From the NCBI GenBank assembly GCA_025362235.1, contig JANYGZ010000010.1, positions 1-64,000 on the forward strand: DNA of 64,000 bases. The letters are read 5' to 3'. This document shows positions 18,397-27,320 of the stretch, piece by piece. The position numbers and the translations under genes are program-made. The stretch's first letter is position 1; each line of letters begins with the position of its first letter. Under the pieces are notes generated by a model, which searched no databases, was not told the DNA's origin, and saw nothing but the letters and a program-made list of their open reading frames with translations. Source of the DNA: Ferruginibacter sp. (GTDB lineage Bacteria; Bacteroidota; Bacteroidia; Chitinophagales; Chitinophagaceae).

Positions 18397-21300
18397 ATGG
18401 CCTCCACTTTATCTATCTTAACATTTCCACAGCGTTGGCAAAACAACCAGCTAACCATCCGAGTACTTATCATTCCGAGAAATATTGATCCCACTTTAGA
18501 TAACCAGGTAGCGCAGCCTGTATCGGATGCCTGGTGTAATGCAACCATTGCTTTACAGGCGAGGCTGCTTGCTGATCCGGATGAATACCCCGGTACAACA
18601 AAAGCGGATAATAAATTTTCTTTGCCTGGTATTGCAATGCCGGCAAACACTGCGGCTATTTTTAATGAAATGGTTACGCAATTAGGTGGCATAAAAAGTA
18701 ATGCCACATTAGAAAAAGCAGAAACGACACATCGTAGTAGAAAATACTTACCGGAGAGTTATCGTAACAGTTTCAATTTTACTTCTCCCCGCACAAAAGA
18801 TGCTGCCATTGATGATGCTTATCATTGTGCCATAAAAGATAAAACAGAAGCCGATATAAATTTCAAAACAACAGAAGATAGTTTGAGCTGGGGTAAAGTA
18901 TTTGCGTATTGTTTACGCCAGCCTGCACTGGCACAGCGGGTAGGTTTTGTTTATGAAGCAACTATTGATGTAGATCCTCAACTTGTAAAAAAAGGTGGCT
19001 GGATATATATTGACCTTGATGCAGGCTGTAGTTACAAAGCTGCAATGGATGCTGATCCAAAACTGGTGAAAAGGTTTGCCGCAAGAATTCCGAAATTAAA
19101 AAAAGGTGTTGACAGGGCATTGTTTGCCGCAATACAATTTCCAGTGCTGCTGGATGATGCTATTATTGCACCTGACCCTACTGATGAAGATGTTCCGGTG
19201 GCACCCAATAATATGGATGAGTTATTGATAGAAACTGAGCAATACGATGATGGTTTCTGTAAAATTGTTCATGCCAATCAGCCGGTAAGCAGCGATTTAT
19301 TAAGAGAGAAAGAAGATAAGGAATTACCTGTAATTACTGATGCCGGTATTAGACTGGCATGGGATGATGAACAGTTGCTGATATGGATGAACAGGCAATT
19401 GAAAAAAGATGCGGCTGTATTAACCAATGGCGGAAGAAACATTGCACCGATGGGTGTACTGCAATACAGGGTGGATGCAAGATTAAACAGCGATACAGTA
19501 CCAAATCCCAATGCATGGTTTCCCTTGTGCAAAGTAAAAAACAACGCCAATTTAATGATTGGTCAAACCCAGATTGACGCCATTAATGAAGAAAAAGAGT
19601 TGGGTGTGGAAGTGTACCCGGCACAAATAGATGCAAGAAAAACAGAACCATTCTGGCTGCCGCAATATTTTGCCAACTGGATAGGAAAAAGTTTAGTGCT
19701 GGCTGATGTGGATGCCATCAATATTTTTCAAAAAGAACAAAACACCATTGTCAGTAAACAGGCTAAAAAATTTAACCAGTATAGTGCAGCGGGCCTTGAT
19801 AGGTTTCAGTTACTGTATGGTACCAAATACGATTTTCGTGTACGCCTTGCCGATATAAGTGGTGGCGGGCCAACAATGGATGAACACAGGGTATATGCTG
19901 GTATTGCACCAGAAGGTTTTTGCGATTTCAGAAGAACGGTACAGCCACAAACTGTTCGCTTACAGGAAGCCCTGCCCGAAAAAGATGATGAATTTTTTAT
20001 GGGCAATGAACTTAATATGCTGCGGCCATTGCTGGGATATCCCTCCGTTTTATTTACAGGTAAATATCCAAACGCCGTGGCAGATTTAACTGCCGATGCA
20101 ATAAACGCTACAGGCAAAAGAGAAATAGGGCTTGCTGATCCTGATGTTGAGTCGGTAGAAATCCTTGTAGAAATAAAAGCACTGGAAATGGATATGCTGC
20201 TTCGCCACGATACCAGCAGCCATGAGAGTTATGCAAAATTATACATCACTAAAAGAAAGTTTCCTGCTCCCCTGGATGGGCTGCTAAACATCCCCATCAC
20301 ATTTGCAGATGCACCAGTTTTAAATTTTACCGATTCACAGGATTTGGGAATATTGGGTTTAGTAGTTGGGGGTGATGATATTGATTTGCACAATGATATT
20401 GTGTTACCAAAATCAAGAAACATACGGCTAACATTAAGGCCCGTTGTAGAAAACAAACCAGAGTATTATGCAAAAGATTCCATTCTTCCCAGGAAAGGAA
20501 AACCTGTTGTTGTTGTTACAAGAAAAGCCGGTGACATTGAAACAGGTTTATTTAAACCAACAGCGGATGTAGATAAAATTCGTGGTGTATGGTTACAGCC
20601 TGATACAGATACTTATTTACGGGCAGCATTTGGAGAAATATTTGTAGAGAATAGCGCCATCACCAATACCAGCAGTATGATGGAAAGGCTTACTGATGCT
20701 ATTGATAAAAGCATTGATGTAGAATCAAAAGGATTAAGCCTTTTAGGTAAACAAGGCACACGTGTTCAATTTGGTGCCAGCAGGTTTATCCGGCACAACA
20801 TTAGCCCTGACAGTACCAATATCACTTTCTCTACAAAAAGCGATTTGCTGAATCACTGGATAATACCAATAACATTATTATTAAACAGAGACTGGACATG
20901 GGATGGTGCCATGCCTGTGAGCTTTGATGTATTCCGGCAAAAGAAAATGGTGGGTGCAGGATTAACAGACGAAGAAAGAGATGCTATAGCATGGGGTGAT
21001 GAAGAACTGGTGGGGGATATTGAAATGAAACAAACCATCAACATTCAGGCTTTATATAATCCAGACAGAAGTCAGACACAAATTTGCTTTTTAGATGCGG
21101 TAGAACCAAAAACAGATGACCCAACTGCACTGCCGGAAGAGATAATGGTACAGTATCGTATAAAAGCAAATTTTAAATCATTGCCAGATGAAGTGAATCC
21201 CAATACAGATGCTGACACTTTACTTCAATTACATTTACCCATTACAACCAAACCTGCGCAGGTGCCAAAAATTGTAAGTGCCGGGCTGGCGCAAAGCAAG

Positions 21301-22443
21301 TATGTAAATGATGATTTATATTCAAGCACCGATCCACGTAAGCGTTATTTATGGCTGGAGTTTTCTGAACCATTGCGTAATAAAAAGGATGTTTATTTTA
21401 TCCGCATGTTAGCGTATAGCCCAGATCCTTTGCTGGCAAGATGGGAGTCGGATATGTTTAAAGCGCCTGAAGAACCAACACTGCCTATTAACCCGGAACC
21501 GATACGAATTATTAGCCCCGATCATGTGGATGATAAGAGTGGCTTAACTGCCATGCAGGAACTAACAAGGGCCGATGATAGTGATGTGCATTACCTTGTT
21601 CCATTGCCACCGGGATTGCACTCTGTTTCTGCAGAGCTATTTGGTTTCTTTACGTATGAATTAAGGGTAGGCCATAAAATTGGCTGGAGCACGGCACAGG
21701 GAAGATTTGGCCCTGTGTTAAGAACCACCGGTGTACAACATCCATTGCCACAATTATTTTGTGTGGTAAACAGAAACGAAAAACATGTAATGGTAACAGC
21801 GCCGTTTGCACAAACTGTTTTTAACGGAGCTGATGTTACAAGTAAACCACCACGTACACAATTGTGGGCATTGCTGTATGCACAGGTAAAACGTGCCGAT
21901 GATTTAGTGTACAGAAATATTTTGCTCGATGACCAGTTATTTGTTCGGCAAAAAATTGCTGTCGACCCTGCAACAGGCATACAAATTATTGATATCAATA
22001 CAGATGCCGTGCAATATGGAATTACCGGCTGGAAAAATAAAGACATCGATATAATGCTGCAGCAATATGGTTTGCCTATCGATAGCAACCTGAGTGTCTT
22101 AGTGGTAGAAATGCTGCCCACTTATGATAAATTCAGCAGCCCTTTCAACAGAAATGATAATGATAATAATGGTGTATTTGTTCGCAACCTCGGTTTTGCA
22201 AAGCTGGAAGAAGGAATGGAAATTCAGTATTTCAAAACTAAACTGAACTTTGCTGCAACTGCTGCAGGAATAAAACAACAGCAATTAGAAACTAATCTGC
22301 AAAACAGTATAGAAGAAGCATTTATTGATGAGGCGCAAAAAGAAGAATTGCTGCGCCCGCTTACAGAACAATTGGGCAGCGAAAGAATTTTACGCACGAG
22401 CACATTGGTACCTGTTCCGCCTATTTGTTTCGCAGAAGATTAA
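18397..22443 (+). CDS. Giant protein of unknown function, 1348 residues (second gene of the unit)
   Basis: Starts MASTLSILTFPQRWQNNQLT with no export signal. Acidic, beta-rich, with few membrane-like stretches. Near residues 455-520 are FQLLYGTKYDFRVRLADISG (fibronectin-like strand and turn) and FCDFRRTVQPQTV. The C-terminus is a coiled helical stretch (about 1280-1330) then ERILRTSTLVPVPPICFAED. Not homologous by eye to the first giant protein. Same strand, 56-base gap, similar composition, so very likely co-transcribed and acting with it. No catalytic motif recognised. A compound repeat and terminator follow. Confidence 0.85.
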   Translation: MASTLSILTFPQRWQNNQLTIRVLIIPRNIDPTLDNQVAQPVSDAWCNATIALQARLLADPDEYPGTTKADNKFSLPGIAMPANTAAIFNEMVTQLGGIKSNATLEKAETTHRSRKYLPESYRNSFNFTSPRTKDAAIDDAYHCAIKDKTEADINFKTTEDSLSWGKVFAYCLRQPALAQRVGFVYEATIDVDPQLVKKGGWIYIDLDAGCSYKAAMDADPKLVKRFAARIPKLKKGVDRALFAAIQFPVLLDDAIIAPDPTDEDVPVAPNNMDELLIETEQYDDGFCKIVHANQPVSSDLLREKEDKELPVITDAGIRLAWDDEQLLIWMNRQLKKDAAVLTNGGRNIAPMGVLQYRVDARLNSDTVPNPNAWFPLCKVKNNANLMIGQTQIDAINEEKELGVEVYPAQIDARKTEPFWLPQYFANWIGKSLVLADVDAINIFQKEQNTIVSKQAKKFNQYSAAGLDRFQLLYGTKYDFRVRLADISGGGPTMDEHRVYAGIAPEGFCDFRRTVQPQTVRLQEALPEKDDEFFMGNELNMLRPLLGYPSVLFTGKYPNAVADLTADAINATGKREIGLADPDVESVEILVEIKALEMDMLLRHDTSSHESYAKLYITKRKFPAPLDGLLNIPITFADAPVLNFTDSQDLGILGLVVGGDDIDLHNDIVLPKSRNIRLTLRPVVENKPEYYAKDSILPRKGKPVVVVTRKAGDIETGLFKPTADVDKIRGVWLQPDTDTYLRAAFGEIFVENSAITNTSSMMERLTDAIDKSIDVESKGLSLLGKQGTRVQFGASRFIRHNISPDSTNITFSTKSDLLNHWIIPITLLLNRDWTWDGAMPVSFDVFRQKKMVGAGLTDEERDAIAWGDEELVGDIEMKQTINIQALYNPDRSQTQICFLDAVEPKTDDPTALPEEIMVQYRIKANFKSLPDEVNPNTDADTLLQLHLPITTKPAQVPKIVSAGLAQSKYVNDDLYSSTDPRKRYLWLEFSEPLRNKKDVYFIRMLAYSPDPLLARWESDMFKAPEEPTLPINPEPIRIISPDHVDDKSGLTAMQELTRADDSDVHYLVPLPPGLHSVSAELFGFFTYELRVGHKIGWSTAQGRFGPVLRTTGVQHPLPQLFCVVNRNEKHVMVTAPFAQTVFNGADVTSKPPRTQLWALLYAQVKRADDLVYRNILLDDQLFVRQKIAVDPATGIQIIDINTDAVQYGITGWKNKDIDIMLQQYGLPIDSNLSVLVVEMLPTYDKFSSPFNRNDNDNNGVFVRNLGFAKLEEGMEIQYFKTKLNFAATAAGIKQQQLETNLQNSIEEAFIDEAQKEELLRPLTEQLGSERILRTSTLVPVPPICFAED

Positions 22444-22493
22444 GCTATGGAAGGTGAAGGCATCGCCACAATTTTGTTTTTTCATACTAACAC

Positions 22494-22653
22494 GGTCTGA
22501 CCGTCTCGGTCTGACCGGAGAAACAAGGTCTGGCAGTCCCGGGCTGACCGGAGAAAAGAAAGCTATTTATTGAATAGCAAAGTAAAAATTTTATCACATG
22601 TTTTTAAAATAAATTATCCCAATCAGACCGTGGCGGTCAGACTGGGATAATTT
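22494..22653. repeat. Compound repeat A: tandem GGTCTGACCG head plus 20-bp hairpin
   Basis: Head: two 33-34-base tandem units (22494-22526, 22527-22560), each containing GGTCTGRCMG, a TCTC/TCCC centre, and CTGACCGGAGAAA. After a spacer with GCTATTTATT comes a hairpin: arms 22611-22630 and 22634-22653 pair over 20 bases with two mismatches, the inner part being ATCAGACCG/CGGTCAGAC and the outer part AAATTATCCCA/TGGGATAATTT. A second element with the same plan but other outer arms is at 31102-31230. Confidence 0.75.
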
Positions 22654-22655
22654 CC

Positions 22656-22690
22656 GTTGCTGGCGTCATTCACCAGCAACTCTTTTTATT
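22656..22690 (+). terminator. Rho-independent terminator of the giant-gene unit
   Basis: GTTGCTGG (22656-22663) pairs with CCAGCAAC (22673-22680), followed by TCTTTTTATT. It lies 213 bases after the second giant gene, directly behind repeat A. Confidence 0.7.
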
Positions 22691-22908
22691 TTATTTTCGA
22701 TGCCTGCTTTAAATGATAACACAATTATAATTGACCTGTTATGTAAAAGACACTAACTACGGTGCAGAACTGTGCTTCAAAGAACATTGGTTCATCCCAC
22801 ACAAATTGGGAGATAGCTTGGATATTCTTTATATGCTAAAAAGCTATTATAATTTGAATGCTGCAGACTGCAAGAAGAGCTATTTTTTTACGGCTCATAC
22901 CTATTCAT

Positions 22909-23142
22909 TTAATTATTCAGGGCACCTGATTCCACCCAACATTTAATTTTGTTAATGTCTGCATCACTTAGCGTTGAACCATGGGACATACTTCTTGTTT
23001 CAACTGTTGTTTTAATAGTATCGGCTGAGTTTTTTATCGCTGTGTAATTAAGAAGTGGGCCCGGGCCATTAATACTTCCGGCAGCATAACAGGAACTGTT
23101 TGTAGCACATGATGTTTGTATTATTATGCTGACATCAGTTGA
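22909..23142 (-). pseudogene. 5'-truncated cytochrome c-like lipoprotein remnant
   Basis: An open stretch of 77 codons without a start (an in-frame stop lies just before it) reads CATNSSCYAAGSINGPG, SMSHGSTLSDADINKIKCWV and ESGALNN before the stop. This is the usual C-terminal layout of small Bacteroidota cytochrome-like domains (C...CH, then M, then LSDxDIxxIKCWxxxGA), but the heme-ligand His is Tyr here. The N-terminus and signal are gone, so a decayed gene is likely. The rest of 22691-23392 shows nothing else convincing. Confidence 0.6.
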
Positions 23143-23392
23143 TTATTTTCATTTACAACACTGCAGTAATTCTTTTTTATTTGTGCATCTATAAAAGGTT
23201 ACTGTTAGTTATATTAACCAGGTAATATAATATTTCAACATAGTCAATAATTTGCTTTTGCTATTTGATCTTATTCAGGTGAAATAGAAAATACAGGGAG
23301 AAAGATAAATACGGCACAGGCAGTTCGGCGACACTAAAATTGCTTGCTCCCTGTGCTGTAATAAGATGATTCAATGGATACTGTTTGCAATA

Positions 23393-24298
23393 TTATTTTA
23401 CAACCGGGCAATTAACTGTAGCCCCAGCCGGAGTACTTGGAAATGAAGTAGCAGTTGCAAGATTGGTTACACCGGCAAAATTGGCGTTGTCAATCACATT
23501 TACATCCCAAAGAGACGAATAACCTGCATCTGTTGGAATAGTTGCCAATACATTATGAGCTTGCATAGTGCCCGTTTCTACCTTAAAGCCAGATGAAGGC
23601 CCGGCAGCATTGTCATTAAACATTACGTAAATAGTAGATAAAGGAACCATTCCTGAAGCAGTAGTATTAATTTCAGCCTCTCCAAAATTAAAATAAGCCA
23701 CAGCCATACTTTTATACCAACAATATATTAAAGCACTGGAGGTACCTGCAGTAAAACTTTTTGCCGCTACAGAACCGTAAGGAACAACAGGGCAATTTAC
23801 TATCGAGCCAGTCTTTGTAACAGTATATCCCGAAGCAAGTACTTCAGCCTCACTCGTAAGCGAATTTGCAACATAATTGTCCGGAACAGTTACTTTATTT
23901 ACGAGCCAAAAATCATTATAACCTGTATCACCCGGAATGGTAGGTATTACATTGTTTTGTCCTGAAACTGGAGTTGTGGCACCACTTTTAAAGAAAACAT
24001 AAATATCATCCGGTTGAGTTGGATGCACATCAAAATTGTAATATTTAACTACTGCACCCGTTCTGTCTAAACCTTGTGTAATAAAAGGTGCCACATCAAA
24101 ATTAACAGCTGCATTGGCAGCCGGCAAACCATTGGAAGCTGTACGAACCATAAGATGCCCTGCTATAGCACTAAACCTGTCAATACTTGCTTTGGTAGCT
24201 GTATTTATGTCTTTACCTGTAACTACAGCAGGTGTTGAATCTTTTTTACATGCTGCAAAAACTAGTGTTACAGCAAAAATTGAAAGCACTTTTTTCAT
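23393..24298 (-). CDS. Lipoprotein with internally duplicated domain
   Basis: 301 residues. Lipobox FAAC (Cys about residue 17). Two copies of a module are visible: IPTIPGDTGYNDFWLVNKVT...SIVNCPVV (about 125-170) and LATIPTDAGYSSLWDVNVID...ATVNCPVV (about 250-300), each ending in the same Asn-Cys-Pro-Val-Val motif. Function unknown to me. It is the last gene of the DM13 / sigma / barrel run on the minus strand, 96 bases downstream of the barrel gene, and may be under the same control. Confidence 0.7.
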   Translation of the reverse strand: MKKVLSIFAVTLVFAACKKDSTPAVVTGKDINTATKASIDRFSAIAGHLMVRTASNGLPAANAAVNFDVAPFITQGLDRTGAVVKYYNFDVHPTQPDDIYVFFKSGATTPVSGQNNVIPTIPGDTGYNDFWLVNKVTVPDNYVANSLTSEAEVLASGYTVTKTGSIVNCPVVPYGSVAAKSFTAGTSSALIYCWYKSMAVAYFNFGEAEINTTASGMVPLSTIYVMFNDNAAGPSSGFKVETGTMQAHNVLATIPTDAGYSSLWDVNVIDNANFAGVTNLATATSFPSTPAGATVNCPVVK

Positions 24299-24394
24299 TT
24301 GTTTTTTTATTTAAAGTTTAGAAAATAATTTGCCTGTTCCATTACATAGAGTAATAGATTATCTTATTTTTTTTGATATTAATTCAATAGAGAA

Positions 24395-25662
24395 TCATTT
24401 AAAACCGGGAAGGGTAATCCCGACATGAACACCTGTGGTAAATACAGGCATAGACCCAACACCAATACCTTTTACCGGAATTTGTATATAAGGTTCAATC
24501 CTGAAATTTGATTTTTTAAATGCTTTGAATTCGTGCCCAATACTGAAATTGACAGTACTGATAAAATAACTCCTATTCTGTTGATAAGTTGCATTCATGT
24601 TTTGTGGTGTACCAAATATTAATGCCGCATATTCATTGTTTTCATTTAGTAAAACAGCTGATGACCCCCCCCTGTAACAAACCATCCTGATTGTTTATTT
24701 TTCAAAAAATCATATTTTATTTTTACAGGAATTTCAAGAACACTGCTTTCCCCTTCAAGGCTTACTACTTTCATTCCGGCTGGCATTGCAGTTCCTGTTT
24801 TTGTTGCATCGAAGTATTTGCCATCGCTATAATATTTTTTCTTTGAATAAATTAATCCTCCTTCAACAGACATCCTATTGTTGAACCGGTAGCCTGCAAT
24901 CGCTCCAATACTTAGCCCTGGCTTTTTAAAGCCCTGGCCTTCTACCTGGCTCAGTTGCGTGCCTGCAAGTATGCCAAAATAAATTCCATGTTCCTTATTA
25001 TTTCTCTTTTTAGTTTGCGATATTTGGGCAGGGGGTTTTAGGGTAGTATCATTTACATCTTTTTTTATTACGGTTGCAACTACTGTTTTAGTTACAGTCG
25101 TATCGCTGTTGTTTAGCAATACTGTTTTTGAGTTGCTGTTTATATCAATTTGTTCTTGATTATCGTAAGTTTCGCCAATTGTTTCAGGGCTTGAATTTGT
25201 GACCTCTGTTAAAATCAAATTACCCGAAACAACTTTAGCTTTTTTGTTTTTTGATGATGTAGTCCCTTCTATTGAATTTACTTTTTGCTGAATATTTGTT
25301 TGCTGAACAGGGCTCTTTACTTCTTCAATAACTCCTGTGGTGATAGCTTTTTTGTCTTGCAAAGAATTCACGTTGTTTCTTTTGTTCAAATCTTTTTTGG
25401 TAGCCGGATTAATTGAAGCAGTAATATCTTTTGTTTTAGTAGTATAAAAATGAATCAATAAAGAAGAGCTTGCCAATAAAAGAACCCCCAACAAAAACAA
25501 TCCCATAATTTTTCTTTTCCCATTCTTTGAAGAAGTGGTGATAGTGGGTGTACTTAATAAAGCCGGGGCAATATCATCCCAATCGGGCATATCCGTTTTG
25601 AGCGGATAATTTTCCGCTGCCTTCCGGAATAATTCGTCCATATTGTTATCTGGATTCTGCAT
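24395..25662 (-). CDS. Inner-membrane-anchored, beta-barrel protein (PorT/anti-sigma-like), frameshifted at a G8 tract
   Basis: Cytoplasmic N-terminus (DELFRKAAENYPLKTDMPDW), one membrane segment (about residues 51-70), a long Lys/Thr/Asn-rich linker and a C-terminal outer-membrane-barrel region beginning GIYFGILAGTQLSQVEG. In the current frame translation stops at 24646, just after TGGGHQLFY. Across the run of eight C on the plus strand (24665-24672) the other frame continues SSAVLLNENNEYAALIFGTP to VHVGITLPGFK, stop at 24395. With six or nine G the two parts join to a normal product of about 422 residues. Either phase-variable, a fresh mutation or an assembly error. Overlaps the sigma factor gene by 17 bases. 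Confidence 0.75.
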
Positions 25663-26224
25663 AGCTTTTTCCTTCTGTTTTTTTAATACTTTCCTGTAAC
25701 ATCATTCTCGCCCTGGACAGGTTTGACTTTGAAGTTCCAACGGGTATACGTAATTTATCCGCTATTTCTAAATGATTGTATCCGTCTATTACATACAGGT
25801 TAAAAACTACCCTGTATTGCGGTGGCAATTCTTTAATCATTGTTATTAACTCTTTGTAAAGCAATTGCTGGTCTGCATCATCGTCTCTACTTGTATCCTC
25901 CCACACATATTCAGGTATCCCGCCAATTTCAGGTAACATATTCGCTTTCCTTAATTCATCAATAGAAGCGTTTATCATTATCCGTTTTATATAACCCATC
26001 AATATTTTTCGGTTATCTTCCTCCGTATCAGTAGTTGAAAAGCGTTCAAAACTTGCAAAGAGCTTAACAAATCCATCTGTAACCACATCAACCGCTTTTT
26101 CGTATCTATATACATAGCGAAATACTATTTTTAAAGCAAAGCCATAGTACTGCTCATAAAGTATCTTTTGATATTTATGTTTTTTCTCAGCGCAACCTTT
26201 TATTATAAGTAGTACGTTTTCCAA
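25646..26224 (-). CDS. ECF-type RNA polymerase sigma factor
   Basis: 192 residues. Region 2 with YEQYYGFALKIVFRYVYRYE and VVTDGFVKLFASF (residues about 22-65), region 4 with LPPQYRVVFNLYVIDGYNHL and GTSKSNLSRARMML (about 135-185), a normal sigma-70 helix-turn-helix. It is sandwiched between a DM13 lipoprotein and a membrane-anchored barrel protein whose cytoplasmic start could bind it as an anti-sigma factor. The 17-base overlap with that gene suggests translational coupling. Confidence 0.9.
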   Translation of the reverse strand: MENVLLIIKGCAEKKHKYQKILYEQYYGFALKIVFRYVYRYEKAVDVVTDGFVKLFASFERFSTTDTEEDNRKILMGYIKRIMINASIDELRKANMLPEIGGIPEYVWEDTSRDDDADQQLLYKELITMIKELPPQYRVVFNLYVIDGYNHLEIADKLRIPVGTSKSNLSRARMMLQESIKKTEGKSYAESR

Positions 26225-26258
26225 ATGCAGGATAAAAATTTATTAGTCAAATAGTATG

Positions 26259-26684
26259 TTATTTTAATTCTGCACTTCCAAACAGCACGTTATATTGCTG
26301 GCAATAAATAAGTGCATATTTGTATTGGGTAAAATCCGGGTTAGATGCTAACGGATACACCTGGTTGCCATTCGTTGATTTTAGTTTCCCTAAATCAATA
26401 ATATTTGATGTCTGTATTTGTTTTGACAAATACAGGTGCAGGTCAGGTCCGTTGCCTGCAGCAAAGTTTTCCAACGCAATTGAATACCCACCGTTTTGAA
26501 GCAATATCAACGCCTTTCCATTTACGCTTTCACCAGGCGCACTAATGAACACCCCACTATATTTTACTGCAGCACCGGTTGTATCAATTTTGTCAGTTGC
26601 AGGCACTTCTGTAGTGCCATTTTGTTTAGAACAAGCAGTACTTGTAATTGCTATTATTGTAAATAAAAAGAAAATATTTTTCAT
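26259..26684 (-). CDS. DM13-domain lipoprotein
   Basis: 141 residues. Lipobox STAC (Cys about residue 18), then KYSGVFISAPGESVNGKALI, ALENFAAGNGPDLHLYLS and PDFTQYKYALIYCQQYNVLF, the core of the DM13 (PF10517) fold including the conserved Gly-Pro-Asp-Leu and the Cys near the end. DM13 proteins are thought to take part in redox or electron transfer at the cell surface. First gene of the run leading into the sigma factor (34-base gap). Confidence 0.85.
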   Translation of the reverse strand: MKNIFFLFTIIAITSTACSKQNGTTEVPATDKIDTTGAAVKYSGVFISAPGESVNGKALILLQNGGYSIALENFAAGNGPDLHLYLSKQIQTSNIIDLGKLKSTNGNQVYPLASNPDFTQYKYALIYCQQYNVLFGSAELK

Positions 26685-26983
26685 GTATTGTAAAAGTTAC
26701 ATTTTGTGATAACTGTTTTTTCAACTGGTATTAATTTAGCATTTCTTGAGGTATAATAATATCAGTATTTCCCTTTCCGATTTCATGATACACACAATAT
26801 ACATACGGGACGTTTTAAAAAGGGTTGCAAAACGTTAAAAAAGAATGTTTTTTTCAGGACAAACAACCTCAATCTTTCAGCAGCTGCCTATTGTTATTCT
26901 TTCGCTTTCCTCTACTTGGCCATTGGAAAGAACATTGCCTATACAAAATTTTATCATAGATTTGAAATGTTAAATAATTAGTC
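26685..26983. other. Intergenic upstream of the DM13/sigma operon
   Basis: About 300 bases, AT-rich, presumably holding the promoter of the DM13 gene; no exact -33/-7 pair recognised, no reading frame. Confidence 0.4.
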
Positions 26984-27147
26984 ATGACAGAGATTTTGAT
27001 TGATAAAAAGAAATATATTTTAATTCCTTAAAAATACTGCCGGGTTTTACAAAAAAAGGCTGTGTTAAAATCAAAACCCGAAAACCATTAACTATTGAAG
27101 AAGCCCGTACTTACAGCAAAAAACTAATCAGGAAATGGGCAGCATAA
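26984..27147 (+). pseudogene. Decayed antitoxin gene
   Basis: Starts MTEILIDKKKYILIP and then a stop at 27029. After an indel the reading resumes as VKIKTRKPLTIEEA and RTYSKKLIRKWAA, stop at 27145. The start (acidic strand then DKKKY) and the end (TIEEARxYSKKLIRKWA) are those of small antitoxins I know from Bacteroidota chromosomal type II pairs. The next open stretch overlaps the end by 13 bases, as expected for an antitoxin-toxin operon. Confidence 0.5.
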
Positions 27148-27296
27148 AAGTAACTGTAAAAAAATCTGCGGTTAATAACATAGTAATCCATGCCTGCTTC
27201 ATTAAATTAAAAAGAATGCTAATAACTTCTGAAAAACTTCCGCATGAACTGGCTTGCAATTACAAACTAATATCTTTCACAGAACCATTTTCATAA
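27135..27296 (+). pseudogene. Decayed RelE/ParE-type toxin gene
   Basis: 53 codons from ATG at 27135: MGSIKVTVKKSAVNNIVI then HACFIKLKRML and a tail SFTEPFS. The first 15 residues match the usual beta strand plus helix of RelE/ParE toxins of this antitoxin type, but the core with the catalytic strands is missing and the length is about half the normal 95-100 residues. It overlaps the antitoxin remnant. Confidence 0.45.
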
Positions 27297-27320
27297 AATA
27301 ATCAACTAAAATAATTGTAT

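Noticed and set aside
13154..22443. T9SS cargo or phage tail proteins for the giant genes
   Set aside because: No signal peptide and no Por sorting tail; no phage structural, lysis or packaging genes nearby.
22731..22946. 71-codon plus-strand frame between repeat A and the cytochrome relic
   Set aside because: Overlaps the relic on the other strand, no recognisable motif, no ribosome-binding site; likely chance.
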